64,000 bases of DNA, taken from Vandiemenella viatica. Taxonomy: Eukaryota; Arthropoda; Insecta; Orthoptera; Morabidae. The notes below the pieces were generated by a model. The model ran no database searches, was not told the origin of the DNA, and was given only the letters and a program-made list of their open reading frames with translations. Both the position numbers and the translations under genes were made by a program. Where the stretch lies: contig CM061921.1 in the NCBI GenBank assembly GCA_031002005.1, forward strand, positions 129,316,036-129,380,035. Direction: 5' to 3'. Each line of letters opens with the position of its first letter. Positions within the stretch are counted from its first letter, which is position 1. Below are positions 12,507 through 23,689 of this stretch, piece after piece.

Positions 12507-12822
12507 TGCGAGTATAAGAAGAACAATTGTTTTACAACCAGCACTGAAACCTTAACAAACTTAAATAAGCGACGGAATGATGGTCTACACATGAAAATGC
12601 ACGGCAGCTAAACAGCGCGAGCTGAACACTGATGTCATTTGCTCCGATTGGTGTTTCATGTGACATGACTAACAGTTGTCTTTTTGCATTTTTACTTTAT
12701 TAAAAATAGTATGTTTTTAACTCCTATCTAAAAAATGAAGTTGATTTTCGGTATCCTTACAACTTACTCTAGCAGAATAAATTAAGGTTTCATGGTTCCA
12801 TAGTTAGTGTCAAGTACCCCAT

Positions 12823-13664
12823 TGCCCAAGTCTGTAGGAATGCACAATGGACATGAATGGATGCAGGTGATCAGCCAGGATGCATACATTCGTATCACCT
12901 GTCAGAGTCGTATCTAGACGTATCAAGGGTCCCATGTCACTCCAACTTCACATGTCGCACACCATTACAGAGCCTCCACCAGCTTGAACAGTCCCCTGCT
13001 GACATGCAGGGTCCATGAACTCATGAGGTTGTCTCCATATCCGTACATGTCCATCCGCTCGATACAATTGGAAACGAGACTCGTCAGACCAGGCAACATG
13101 TTTCCAATCATCAACAGTCCAATGTAGGTGTTGACGGGCCCCGGCGAGGTTACATGGGTGGGACTTCGGCTCCAAAAGCCCATATGGATAATGTTTTGTT
13201 GAATGGTTCACACGCTGATAATTGTTAATGGCCTAGAATTGAAATCCGCACCAATTTGCAGAAGGGTTGCACTTCTGTCATGTTGAATGAATCTCTTCAG
13301 TCGTCGTTGGTCCCATTCTTGCTGGATCTTTTTCCGACCGCAGGGATGTTGGAGATTTGATGTTTTACCGGATTTCCGATATTCACGGTGCACTCGTGAA
13401 ATGGTCGTAGGGGAAAATCTCCACCTCATCGCTGCCTCAGAGATGCTGTGCCCCATCTCTCGTGTGCCGATTATAACACCACGTTCAAACTCACTTAACT
13501 CGTGATAACCTGCCATTGTAGCAGAAGTAACTGATCTAATGCCTGTGCCAGACACCTGTTGTCTTATATAGGCGTTGCCAACTGCAGTGCTGTACTCCGA
13601 GTGTTTACATATCTCTGTGTTTGCATACGCATTCCTATACCAGTTTCTTTGCCTCTTCTGGAGA
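12823..13664 (-). pseudogene. Tc1-like transposase, N-terminal part (left of insertion in sense)
   Basis: The minus strand encodes the DNA-binding half of the Tc1 transposase. MAGYHELSEFERG starts at 13516. Two helix-turn-helix regions follow (VIIGTREMGHSISEAAMRW, then TLLQIGADFN). The first catalytic Asp is seen in VAWSDESRFQLYRADG at about 13055-13105. A frame break near 13210 and others at 12850-12950 kill it. The right inverted repeat (complement AAAGAAACTGGTATAGG) ends near 13660. Together with 10200-10540 this makes an element of about 1.2 kb once the insertion is removed. Confidence 0.88.
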
Positions 13665-14375
13665 AAGTGGCAACCCGTATTTTTTATTAAAAAATGAAGA
13701 ACACATACAATAATATATAGAATATATTGTATGTTAGCCAAAGATCTTACACCTAACTAGGCAGCTGTTTTGAATTTGTCGGTGAAACAAATCAGTTTTA
13801 AAATATCAGGTCTAGTTTTCATGTAGGAATGGAGCTCATTACATGATTTGTCAATGTTAGTCATCGTTTTCAATACTGCGACACTCAAATGTGTTTTGTC
13901 ACTTGTTAAATTTTTTTATTAGAAAAAAACAAACTCTTTTAACAGGTGCATTACCTCTAGGCACACACATTATGTTTCGGTACTCAATACACAAATGAAA
14001 GTTTGTGCAATAAGATTGTTAGCATGGCAGTGTTGACATAATTCCACCCAACGGTCTCCAGCAGCCACATTCTCAATGTTGAAGCTAGTGATTTTTTTGA
14101 TCTGTGACGTAGTCAGAAATAAGCAAAACCTCGTCAAACATTTCCATGTCTTGGCTGCTGCTAATAAAACCTCATGTGATCAGCAATGATCTACATGGAA
14201 AAAATGACAGTATCTGTTTTGGACCTTAATAGACAGATATATTAAATGGTAGTTTTGTTTGCAAAAGTGGGACATATTTACTCTGGCTGGGGACAGTGGG
14301 ACAGACAGCCTGAAAGTGGAACCGTCCCGCCCAAAGCAGATGTATGGTCACGTTATATTAAGATCACCTGTAAAT
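13665..14375. other. No gene seen
   Basis: A+T-rich sequence without a recognised domain. The ORF beginning at 14259 only becomes meaningful in another frame further right. Confidence 0.5.
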
Positions 14376-14379
14376 AAGG

Positions 14380-14545
14380 AAAAAGTGTTCCACAGTAGAG
14401 CCCAAGAGATCACCACAGACCGAGAGGAAAACCACCAGACTGGTGGGATGAGGACATACGCAGGGACATCGGAGTTAACTGGCAGAGGATCATTCAAGAT
14501 CATGTGACCTGGAGAAGATTGCTCGAGTTATACCTAAATTCATGA
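14380..14545 (+). pseudogene. LINE C-terminal fragment
   Basis: The plus strand encodes GKPPDWWDEDIRRDIGVNW, then TWRRLLELY and a stop. This G(R/K)PP-W-DDI-R-G-NW-W-R pattern is the usual extreme C-terminus of RTE/Jockey-type LINE polyproteins. Nothing upstream in the same frame extends it, so it is a short 3' remnant. Confidence 0.6.
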
Positions 14546-15045
14546 CTTTAAGAGGCCACATCAGTACAAGATTGAACTGGCTGATGATAATGATAAGTAA
14601 AGAAATATCAAAATCAATGAGTATGGAAGTAAGACCAGGTAAAATTGATGGAGTGCCTATATTTCAGGCAATGAGAGCCAGTTTTTCACTTTGTGCTCAG
14701 ATGAATATATCTCTATATCTGAGCAATACAAGTAAATTATTTCTCCAGATTGCTTAGAAATAGGTTGGCATTGGATTGGGGGGGGGGGGGCATGTGGATA
14801 TGCACGACAGTGCTCCGTGTTTGGTGGTATACTTGAGAGTTGGTAATTGTTTGGAGAGAATGGAGTGAGTCGGGGACAAGAGAAAGGATGTGCTGGAAAG
14901 GTTGCATGGCGGATGCAAATCTAGGAAATGTTCCAGGGCATTGAAGGCTTAACAGTGTAAATATTTGTACTTAAGGTAGAGAAGTGGAGGCTGTGGCCTT
15001 GAGATTTGGGTTTTTTAGGGTTTCTCAAAATCAGTGCAGTGAGTG
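14546..15045. other. Spacer with an 11-12-base G-run
   Basis: No gene was recognised. A G homopolymer lies at about 14778-14790. The rest is G-rich on the plus strand compared with its surroundings but shows no coding pattern. Confidence 0.4.
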
Positions 15046-15150
15046 CCTGGATGGTTCCTTCAAAATATCATAGCCAAACTCCATCTTGTTCCTTGCCCCC
15101 AGTTCTTTCCTACCTCTAATGACCTGAATTTCAATGCTGCATAAAGCCAG
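15045..15150 (+). mobile_element. Family A SINE 3' fragment, opposite orientation
   Basis: The complement of this stretch matches the family A 3' half (GGCTTTATGC...AGGTCATTAGAGGTAGGAA...GGCAAGGAA...GAAGGAACCATCC). It lacks the tRNA head. It is the only plus-oriented copy I found. Confidence 0.7.
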
Positions 15151-15822
15151 AAGGAAAATAAATAAACTGAGTGGATGGAGCCTTGTCTTTGATAAATGTA
15201 GGGCAGTTTTCTCATATGGTAGGAGATGTTGATCAACTAGAGGCAAACTTCAATCACACACATAACTATATATCACTGAGGGCTGCCACCCTTGTAAATA
15301 TTGAGAAGAAAGAATGGATGGGGTGGGAGTATGGAGCTTTTGCAGAATGTGGATTGAAATGGATTTTAATGAGAGGCCTTGAAAGGCACCCTGAAGGTGA
15401 AGGAAAGTATGTACTTCCTAGTAAATGGAAGTTGTGGGATCTGTGGACAGTGGCATCAGGAGTGGCTGCGAAGCCTCAACCTCAGAATCACATTGGTCCA
15501 TCACAACAACCACCATCATCCATTCCACAAAACCCCCCCTTGCTCCCATTCAAGATGTTCCTCACATTCATCCTGTCCTCACCCTCTTCCCTGAATGACA
15601 GTCTCCATTCCATTCTTTGTTTAAACACAATACACAAGAAAACTGTACAGGAACAAGACTATTATCACCTTTTCAGGTGATGGGGACTGCCCATAGACTG
15701 CAGTAACTATGAGGATGAGGCTTTGAGGCAACTCTACCATCCCGTCCACAAAGCCCACCACTTGCCAGGAGTTAGGTACTATCCTTGACCTTCAGCGTGC
15801 CTTATGTGGCCTCTCATCAATA
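15151..15822 (+). pseudogene. PLE fragment, left of the hAT insertion
   Basis: The stretch ends in sequence that continues directly at 18659 once the hAT element and one copy of its 8-bp duplication are removed. The C/A-rich run around 15480-15570 resembles PLE-coding style in other copies, but no conserved motif is intact. The 169-codon frame at 15171-15680 is open yet has no recognised domain, so I do not call it a gene. Confidence 0.4.
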
Positions 15823-16239
15823 TTCATTACTAAGCCCCGGATTTTTAGGTTCTAAAAAAACAAATTTAGGTTTATTCAACTCACGTTTTAGGCTTTTATA
15901 GGTTTTTAAAATTCTGATTTAGGAACTTAAACGTTTTTAAGGAAAATAAAATTTAAAACACACAATGTATACTGCCACAGTGTTAAAAATATTGTTGACT
16001 TTACAGTACAGTGTCAAATACTCCTTAAAAACTTCTAACATGTGATTGCTCGATCACATTAAAACAAGCAAAATAAACCACTATTATGTTCAAAATACTT
16101 TGTCTTTATTGTTTATGGTAAAAAACTCATTTAAAACTTCTAATATGACACTGAACAATCAAATATTTTGACAGATTTTCAAGAGTAAATCCTCCTCTCT
16201 TTTCCGTTCAAATTCTCTTGAATGCGGAAAAACCACGCT

Positions 16240-17757
16240 TTACGTCACATGTATCAGCGATTTCCTTAGGATTCCAAGGCAATATTCTTGTTTCTTTAGA
16301 CCACAGAGGACACGGTCTATGTATTCCAGCCTCTTGAAATCTGGACTGCGGGCTAAAACAGACTCATGCTTCTTAGCTATAGACACCCCAACTGGTCCAG
16401 GAGCCACTTTGGCCCTCACTTCTTGGATGATTTGAAGTGCTTCCGTCAACGGTAGAGTACCTCCTTCCAAATTCTTGTTTGAAAATTGTGGGTTGTAAAA
16501 ATTTGCCTTTATATATTTCAACTCCTGTACAGCTGGTACTGAGTGCAACCCTTTCTTTGCATTTACTATAGCATTAGCTTCGCTTTCATCAAATGATTCG
16601 ATGACCTCCATGATGCTCTCTTAGTTTTCTGCATAATATACTGCGGCTGAGAGCCAGGTCCCCCATTGTGTCACTACTGGCTCGGGAAGGAGAGGTACTG
16701 ATGGAAGCTTTTCTCTTAAAGTAACGACTCGACTTGGCGCTTTCAGGAATATTTTCTTCACTGAAGGAATTATCTCGTAAACTACAGGTTGCTGTTCGCG
16801 AATTTTTTCAGCTACCTGGTGCAGCCTATTAGCTAGACAGGTGACATGGACCATTCGAAGATGGAATGCCTTCAAACACTCCCCTGCTTTTATCGTATAA
16901 GCTGCACTATCTGTCACCAACAACGACAACTTATCCTCGTGTTCTGGACCTGGCCACAACAGTTTTGATGCATCCCTTACAGCAATTACCACAGTAGACT
17001 GGTTAGTCATTGGAGGTTCTCTGCACATAATGACTTGGGGTATACTACGTCTCTCACATGCGAGCTTGCCCACAACAACGCTATGTATCTGGCGCAGGCA
17101 TCTGTCGTCTCATCTACAGTTAACCAGATGAAGTGGGGTCAGCAATGTCCACTAGTTCTTCAATGGTTTTCACTTGCAGCTGAGGCAAGTAATTCTTTCT
17201 TAAAGTGAATTCATCTGATATTTTTCTGTTGCAAAATTCTTCCTAAATGGTTTTCAGGACTGCATTATGGACTGTTGAAACTCGTATATTAGCGGCAGTG
17301 AGAGCTTCACACAGACGCAGGTGAAACGAATCTTCTGCACCAAGCTTTGAACTTGTAATGAAACTTTGCTTCTGTTCGGAAGCGTTCCTCCTGGGTAACA
17401 TTTGCCAAATAAGTTGCTGAATTCTGATACTGTAGTACATGTGATCATTTATCTGCAGTTACTTATATAGAAATCAAAAATAAAAATAGTCCACCTGAAT
17501 ATAACACCCCGGATAATATTATGAAATTTCATTCAGCAGTCTAGACTCTGTCACTTTACGTTACTTTAGAAATGAAAAAAAAATAAATATATTTTTTAAA
17601 AAAAATTATAAAAGATATATGTAAATAAAACAAATTAAACTTACTGGTTTCACATATCCTTGACAATATATAATTTTCTCTCGTCTGTAGAAAAGTTCTT
17701 AGTCGTTCCTAACCACTCTCGCAGGTGACTACTTCTTGAGGATTTCTGTTTAGGCAT
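16240..17757 (-). pseudogene. hAT transposase (CGGBP1-like subgroup)
   Basis: From an ATG at 17757 the minus strand reads MPKQKSSRSSHLREWL, the start typical of a hAT group related to CGG-repeat-binding protein 1. It hits a stop after about 35 codons. The middle resumes at 17243-17440 (ITSSKLGAEDSFHLRLCEAL) and at 16621-17073 (LLVTDSAAYTIKAGE, the region with a catalytic Asp, then MVHVTCLANRLHQVAEKI and VTQWGTWLSAAVYYAEN). It ends at 16240-16611 (VIESFDESEANAIVNAKKGL onward). A stop or frameshift separates each block. The enzyme would excise and reinsert DNA through a hairpin intermediate. This copy cannot. Family assignment is by recalled word patterns. Confidence 0.82.
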
Positions 17758-18139
17758 GATTGCTTTTAATTAAGGGACTAAACTTATGTAGGCCTACACA
17801 ATATTTTAATTTCCGTGTTACCACTGAACGATGACGGTATACAACTGTTAATTTTTCAGAAAGGGTTTGCGTTCCTGAGATTGTTAATGTTTAACGTGCT
17901 ATGTTTAAAACTTGCTTTGTCATTTGTTTCTACTGAATGTAAACCTTTGTAATAATGTGAAGTTGCCACACCGCATTGTTACAGCTTTTCTCAATGTTAC
18001 TGTCAACAGTTAGGTTAAAACACATCATTTAATATTGTGGTGAATAGTTATTTCAATTTTAAAATAAATTCTTCCGATTTACACGTAAACATAGTTCGTT
18101 TACCCTCCATGTTAGGGATCATTCCCATACTGCTCACAT

Positions 18140-18430
18140 TTGCAGTGTTTTGGATCTTAGGATTCACGTAATAATAGATACAGCTGGTGATGGTGACTGG
18201 CCGGATCGCCATGTAACATTTACTTGGATAGATGTAGAAGAAGGAAGGGGGAAAAGGAAGCAGCCGCCCGTAACCTGTCAATCAGGCACTGTTCCGGCAT
18301 TTGCCTGGAGGGGAAAAGCAAAATTACGGAATACCATATTAGAACAGCTGACGGTTGGGTTCGAGCCCATGGCGTATTCCTACGACTCGTACCCCGGAGC
18401 TAATCCGGTTGGACATTTGTTTAAGTAACA
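18140..18430 (-). mobile_element. Diverged tRNA-SINE-like insert within the hAT element
   Basis: The words CCGGCATTTGCCTGGAG and GGGTTCGAGCCCA occur in the same order and spacing as in family A, with an otherwise different middle. No clear target duplication was found. It may be an older relative of the family A SINEs. Confidence 0.5.
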
Positions 18431-18658
18431 AAACTACAGTCCAACTGGATCTGTACATCGAATTAGGTCATTTTAGGTTCTAAAAACCGAATTAGGTCAT
18501 TTTAGGTCATAACATAAAAATTAGGTTATTTTAGGTCCTATTAAATTTATGAATATTATTAGTTTATACAGTAGACGTAAGAGAAAGTTAAAATTTCGAG
18601 GATATTAGATTGGGAACAAAATAGGTTCGAACCTAAGAATCCGGGGCTTATTCATTAC

Positions 18659-19645
18659 ACAGAATCGTGTAGAACCACCATTTTCGTTGGGAGCCTTTGG
18701 AAACCTAATGTTCTAGCAAAGATAAAATCACCAGAGCTTGCTACCACATACGTCATCTTCTTCGATGTTGACAGTTACTTATGGAAAGATGACCTTCAAA
18801 CTCTGTGCAAATCAGACACACAAATTTACAACATTACCTTAATTCTGACAGTTTATATCTTAGCCACACCAAATACTCCCTCCTATCTAGCCTAGTACAT
18901 CTATGGCAGATGCATATATTCTGCAGAAGATTCACTTTCCAGAAATTCCCAAATCATATCACAAGCCTCTCATCCTGCACAAAAGCAGATCTCGTGTTAT
19001 AATCCATCTACGACACAAAAATTCCCTGCACCATAGCCCCATGTTCACCTTGCAGTTATCTCCTAGTCAAGAGTCCATTAACCAAATCCTTTGTCATTCC
19101 TATGTTCCTTCTCCAAATTACGAACCATTCTCTAGGAAATCCTGCCCACTATCTCCTCCAGGTCCTACACCTACTTCAGTATACCACCCAATCTTAAGAA
19201 AATTTTCATTCTCAACTACTCAGCTTGTTATCCTCGCAAACTGCCACAAGATATCCTTCCCATTTAATAGATTTTGCTGTAAAAATTTTCATCATGCTCT
19301 CGGCAATTATTAAATATTCCAATCTGACCGCCTGGGGAAACTAGTCAGAATATTGGACACGGTACATGCACCACAAAACATCTCGTATACCAGTTCACCT
19401 GCCTCCACTGCACCAGTAGGTATATAGCCCACAACACCAACAAACTTTTCATCAGGATGAATGTCCACAGGCAAACAGTTTATAGCAGTAATCTAGACCA
19501 TCCTGTGGCAGTCATGCCAGTTCCGACAACTTGAACAATTAATTTACAGTAGGAGTTGTCAAGAGTCTTTCCTGAAACTAGACCCCCTTTTGAATTCTGC
19601 AGATGGGAAACAGCATACCAAGATATCAACACCAGGTCCCTACCT
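18659..19645 (+). pseudogene. PLE fragment, right of the hAT insertion: RT end and GIY-YIG region
   Basis: Plus-strand relic of a Penelope-like element. The start resembles the RT C-terminal block (FFDVDSYLWKDDLQTLCKSDT) and a long frame at 18903-19313 covers the linker. The endonuclease region at about 19340-19560 has the CxHC...RMNxHRQTVY...DHPV pattern with stops. It joins 15822 across the hAT insertion. It is non-functional. Confidence 0.72.
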
Positions 19646-20060
19646 GGCTTCAACCTCTGGTAATACCCATCCAGTAGATCCATCACTTATTATTATTTAT
19701 TCAATTACATATAAATTTAATATCATCCTTCATTGTATTCTATATATATCCCAAGGAGAGATAAAATATAACCACCACTCACCAAACAATATTTCAGGCT
19801 ATGACTTTCTTATCAAAATAAAAAGATTCAACAGAGCTTGCACAGACACCATAGTTCAACATAGCCATGTGATAGTAGTTTTGATCATTATAATTGGAGT
19901 GAAGGCATTGGTAAAAGCAATATTAGGGGAATGGTTATCATAAGAAAGAAGTTAATCCAAATAAAATGAAAAGGGCACACATAAAAGAGGTGAAAAATTA
20001 TTTAAAAATGTAAAAGATAAAAAAAAAACTTTCTGAAATAAAAAAAAAAAATTGCATTAA
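19646..20060. mobile_element. PLE-type 3' non-coding tails
   Basis: Sequence around 19760-19800 (ACCACTCACC then AATATTTCAGGC) resembles the terminal module of PLE copies in minus orientation. The 117-codon frame at 19590-19943 crosses repeat boundaries and is not a gene. Confidence 0.4.
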
Positions 20061-20377
20061 AAATTAATTATACTAGCAAGAGGCAGGTATACCAACATGA
20101 GGGAGGTGAGTATTATTTGAGATTAAGGCTGGAAGGTGTCTGGTAATGTCTTATTGCTGGTAGGTCAATTCCTACCTCCAGAATGCAGATTAGGATACGG
20201 TTAGTCAGAGTACTATCATGGCTACGAGTATGAAACAGTTATTGATGTCACAAGAGTTGTAAAAGCTATAATAAACACCAACAGGTTGGTCTAGATTTTG
20301 GGAGTAAACTGTTTCTCTGTAACCATTCATTCCGATTGATAACTGGTTTATGATGAAAAAATTTTTGACAATAGAGA
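20060..20377 (-). pseudogene. PLE GIY-YIG fragment (minus)
   Basis: The minus strand at about 20225-20345 reads NQLSIGMNGYRETVYSQNLDQPV, the GIY-YIG segment shared by this PLE family, with the 3' region to its left. It is truncated and broken. The A-rich left part (AATTAATTATACTAGCAAG) is the same sequence that carries the helicase insertion at 39.78 kb. Confidence 0.65.
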
Positions 20378-20605
20378 CATATTTTACTTATGGCTTTACA
20401 CCTCATTGATGTTTAGGTCATTAGAGGCAGGATGGGACTGGGGACAAGGAATGGGAAGGAATCTGGCCATGGTCTTTTGAAGGAAGCATCCCGGCATTTG
20501 CCTGTTGTGATTTGGGTAAACCATGGAAAACCCAAATCTCGATGCCCAGACGGGGATTCCAACCGGCGTCCTCCCGAATGTGGGGCCAAAATATTAAGCG
20601 CTCAC
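20378..20605 (-). mobile_element. Family A SINE, copy 4
   Basis: Minus-strand copy with a short tail. The GGGATTCCAACC site is a mutated B-box complement. CATATTTAC-like words flank both sides (about 20368 and 20623), a possible target duplication. Confidence 0.85.
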
Positions 20606-20689
20606 AAACAACAGCTGCATTGGCATATTTACTAAATAATACTTATTTAATTTAACGAGCAACTGCAGAAGAAATGGCCTACAGTAATT

Positions 20690-21180
20690 ATGTTTTTAAT
20701 TAATGTTTGTCGCTGCCCTCCCGCTTCCAACTTTGATAAGTGTTTGGTTTATTTTCACTATTGCAAGTGGTGGGATGGGAGAGAAGAAGGTATTAACTGG
20801 GACTGAGACTATTGGTGTGACTGGTATCAAGAATAAGTAGGTATCTCGATTCCTACCTACAAAATTCTGATGGGGATGTAGTTCCAGGGAGCATTTTGAT
20901 AGCTCTGGATGTAAAACAGCTGTCAGGGGTGTCAATTAGGTGGTCTAAATTTTGAGATCATGGAGTAGGTGGCACAGCCGTATTTGGTTGGTGAGGCTCT
21001 AGTAGACTGGGGTGTCTAGGATACATGTTTTTCAACAGGACCTGTTACATGGGTTTGGAGTTGTGGAATAATCTGGAAGAATTATGAGGTAGATATTTGT
21101 GGTCAAGTTTAATGTTCGGTGTTCTAATGAAACAGTTGTGAGTTGTTAAGGGAAGGATGATATGGAAAAATGTGATGAAT
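20690..21180 (-). pseudogene. PLE GIY-YIG and upstream fragment (minus)
   Basis: Complement words such as ACAGCTGT...GTCAATTAGGTGGTC...ACCTAC match the PLE copies at 35.8, 40.8 and 57.6 kb. The coding frame is degraded. It is separated from 20060-20377 by the SINE, so both may be one element, although the overlap in content suggests two copies. Confidence 0.5.
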
Positions 21181-21401
21181 TTACAGAAATGTTCTTAGAA
21201 AAATAGCTATAACAAAGGATTCGAATCAAGGATGCCAGGCCAGGAGAGAAGTGAGGGAGAAAGACAGGATAAGCATTCATTTTGGGCTGTACATGGTATG
21301 AGAGGGCTCTTGTGAGGATATAGGCTTATCAAAGAAATCAGCTGAGCAAAGTTACATTAATAGTACTCCGAGAAAGAAGATAGTGCTGAGCAAGTACTTA
21401 C

Positions 21402-21546
21402 CAAGAACAAAACTGGCAAGAGAAGCAGTTACTAAGCTACTAGCACACATTAGAAGTGCATGGTTCAGTTGAACTCCACTGCTCTTGAAACCACCCATCA
21501 CAATCGCCACCACTGATGCAAGGAAACCAACCACATTTGCTTGGCA
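21402..21546 (-). CDS. SLC41: SLC41-type magnesium transporter, internal exon (third visible)
   Basis: This exon is bounded by an acceptor (CTTCTAG before 21546) and a consensus donor (GTAAGT from 21401). It encodes CQANVVGFLASVVAIVMGG, a transmembrane helix, then a short loop and LLMCASSLVTASLASFVLG, another helix. The first helix follows LIQ of the preceding exon, giving LIQCQANVVGFLA, which matches the conserved SLC41 sequence order. SLC41 proteins carry Mg2+ across the plasma membrane or mitochondrial membrane and descend from bacterial MgtE channels. The exon has 145 nt and ends after the first base of a Gly codon. The next exon, expected to continue the MgtE-like repeat, was not found in 1-21400. 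No stops interrupt the frame, so the gene looks intact. Confidence 0.93.
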
Positions 21547-22259
21547 CTAGAAGTATACATATTCAATCAGTAAATGTCTTTTATTGAAATAAAAAATTCA
21601 ATAAAAAAATAAAGAACTCCCTCTAGAGTCAGATCCCAATTCCTATGTAACTACTTGTGTCTTGTAATATCAACAACAAATCAATCACCAGGCTAAAAAC
21701 AGTTTTATAAATAAAAAACCCTAATACACAAAAATTATTTTTGTTTCTTAAAATGGCTCTCTAAGACGCCAAGTTCTTTATCATCTCCAGTTTTCCGGCT
21801 GAAGTTTAAACTCTACTAAAATGTTTTCTTGCTATCGTCTTTGCTACTTTAAATATCAATTCTTGCCTCGAGTGCTTGTATTCTCATGTTCTGCCTTTTA
21901 TGCAACTGAAAAGGAAATTACATTGAACATTCTCTACATATTGGCAAAGAAATTTTTCAACATTTTCTAAAATTATGATCAGGGGAAAACATGGAGTATA
22001 CGTGAGTGACTTCAATAAGGTATGCATAATTTTTGAAATAAAGGAAACAAGGCAGCACATTGTTCAGAAGTCACAGTTGTATGCAGTTACAGAGATCCTT
22101 ACCAAAACAAAATCGTCACAAAGCATGCAAGGAATGACTTATGGATTGGATACAGTGCCAGGAATAGCGATAAGGTACAATACTATTTTTCAACAGTATT
22201 CCAAGTTCCCTCTTTATCATTGTCTTGAAAATGCCTTACTCAAATGTAAACATTCTGGT

Positions 22260-22567
22260 AAAAATAATTACAATTCCATTAGATCATAATGACATGATGA
22301 AGGGTTTCTATTGGCAGCGCATTCCGCCACTGTCGTAGCTGCCTTAACCTAACCCAATAGTCATACTGGGTACAGAGGACCTACAGTTTAATGTGGGATC
22401 TGAAACAGGGAAACATTCTGGCATATTTTCACATTACATGGCTAGCTGTCTCAGAGATCAAGGTCAGGTTAAGAGCCTTTCTAAATTCTCGCCGAGACAG
22501 GGATTTGAAATGAGTACCTTTCGATTCCCAGTCAGACACCTTAACCACTGAGCCACCAGACCGCTCA
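22260..22567 (-). mobile_element. tRNA-derived SINE, family B
   Basis: On the minus strand the right end begins GAGCGGTCTGGTGGCTCAG, an A-box-like head (TGGCTCAGTGG). A B-box-like TTTCAAATCCC follows about 45 bp on. The word AACATTCTGGT flanks it at 22249-22259 and about 22568-22578, an 11-bp target duplication. The body differs from family A. It lies in the SLC41 intron in sense orientation. Confidence 0.8.
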
Positions 22568-23689
22568 ACATTCTGGTGGTAAAATATATAATTTTCATTT
22601 ACCAAAACTTATTTCATATAAATTATGAAGGAAAAGACTGGTTAAATATATTAACAATTTATACACTGTGAGAAGAAAAGAAATTCTGAGTTAGAAACTA
22701 AAGGAAAAAATGCAAGTGGGCTGCTATGCTGTACTGGAATAATTTGAAAGAAAAAAGGAAATACAAACAATAAAAATCACAGCTTCATAGTAAAAAAAAT
22801 TGTGGAAGCAAGGAAGGGTAAGTATATCTTGTTCCCTCACAATGGAATGACTGGCCTTACGTCACTAAAAGTTAGTGTTTTAATGTTTTCAAGCTAAAGC
22901 ATCAGCCACCTTGTGAATCAGTTGTAATCTGTAATACACATGACACATTAGTTTTGCACCCCATCTCTAATGACTTAAAACAAACAAAAAACTATTTTTT
23001 ACCCAATTTGTAACAAAAAGGGGAAAATGGTTACTTTCTCAGCCAGCGGAGGGGAGGATGACAGAAATGCCTAAAAATGGCCAATTTGGTTTATAATAGG
23101 TCTGGAATACATAAATTCACACCGCGAACTGGATGGTGATGATAGTGGCAAGAAGTGTTCCTGGCTCTGAAAGTGGGGAATCCGCTTCACTCATCGGCTG
23201 TATGTCACACCTTTCCTTCATTTACTTCACGTACTAAGTGGATGTGGTCCAGTGGACCAGAAGTGCTGGTTGACTTCCTTACAGTAAAACTGCAACTCTA
23301 GTGGCCTTTGATGCTGGAGTCGTGTATAGCGACACGTGATTTCATTCCATTGCGCTGACTTGAAAGCAAATAGAATTTCTTCCTGCTAAAATCTATAATA
23401 CAAAATACCACCTGCGACAGTAAAAGTGCTCCAAAAGAGTGGCTTTTCAGCAAAGCTAATTTCATCATTTCAGAAAAGTGGAACAACCTTTCTCCTGAAC
23501 ATATGGATGATCTTTTGGTTATTTATAATCACATGTGAGAGTGATATTAATTGTGTAATTAAACTGTGTTCAACATTGTACATTAATATAAATCCTTAAA
23601 AGACGTCACATGTATTTGAAGCCTCCGTATAAATCATCATGCACTAAATCTGGATTCAGCGTATACTTTGTCAGTACTGTAAACTCACT

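Larger units (their letters stand above)
10541..12822. mobile_element. ISL2EU-like DNA transposon inserted in the Tc1 element
   Basis: A 2,282-bp insertion interrupts the Tc1 transposase. It starts with GGGGTACTTGAC and ends with the exact complement GTCAAGTACCCC. Flanks read GGA-AT before it and AT-TGCCC after it, while an intact Tc1 frame needs GGAATTGCCC, so a 2-bp AT duplication is the simplest reading. Inside are a THAP-domain coding start near the left end (plus) and a second protein's first exon near the right end (minus). Both sit beside shared subterminal sequence (ATGACATCA and GTTCAGCTCG). THAP transposase plus partner nuclease plus an AT duplication is what I recall for ISL2EU elements. 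A family A SINE at 11146-11401 interrupts it. The bodies of both genes are missing, so it is a deleted, non-autonomous copy. Confidence 0.75.
15831..18650 (-). mobile_element. Complete hAT DNA transposon with 8-bp target duplication
   Basis: Terminal inverted repeats TAAGCCCCGGAT(T)TTTAGGTTC and its complement (...GAATCCGGGGCTTA) bound 2,820 bp. The flanks are a perfect 8-bp direct repeat TTCATTAC at 15823-15830 and 18651-18658, the hallmark of hAT integration. Near the right end the short word TTAGGTCATTTTAGGT repeats several times (18465-18535), as subterminal transposase sites often do. The transposase gene lies on the minus strand at 16240-17757 and is broken. A SINE-like insert sits at about 18140-18430. 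The host site is a PLE copy. Confidence 0.93.

Noticed and set aside
15171..15680. 169-codon plus frame
   Set aside because: It starts beside a SINE fragment and ends in PLE-like sequence. No domain, splice context or consistent codon pattern supports a gene.
18355..18385. Functional tRNA gene suggested by GGGTTCGAGCCCA
   Set aside because: No cloverleaf can be completed, and the neighbouring words match the SINE middle.
19590..19943. 117-codon plus frame
   Set aside because: It crosses from a PLE nuclease relic into unrelated tail sequence.
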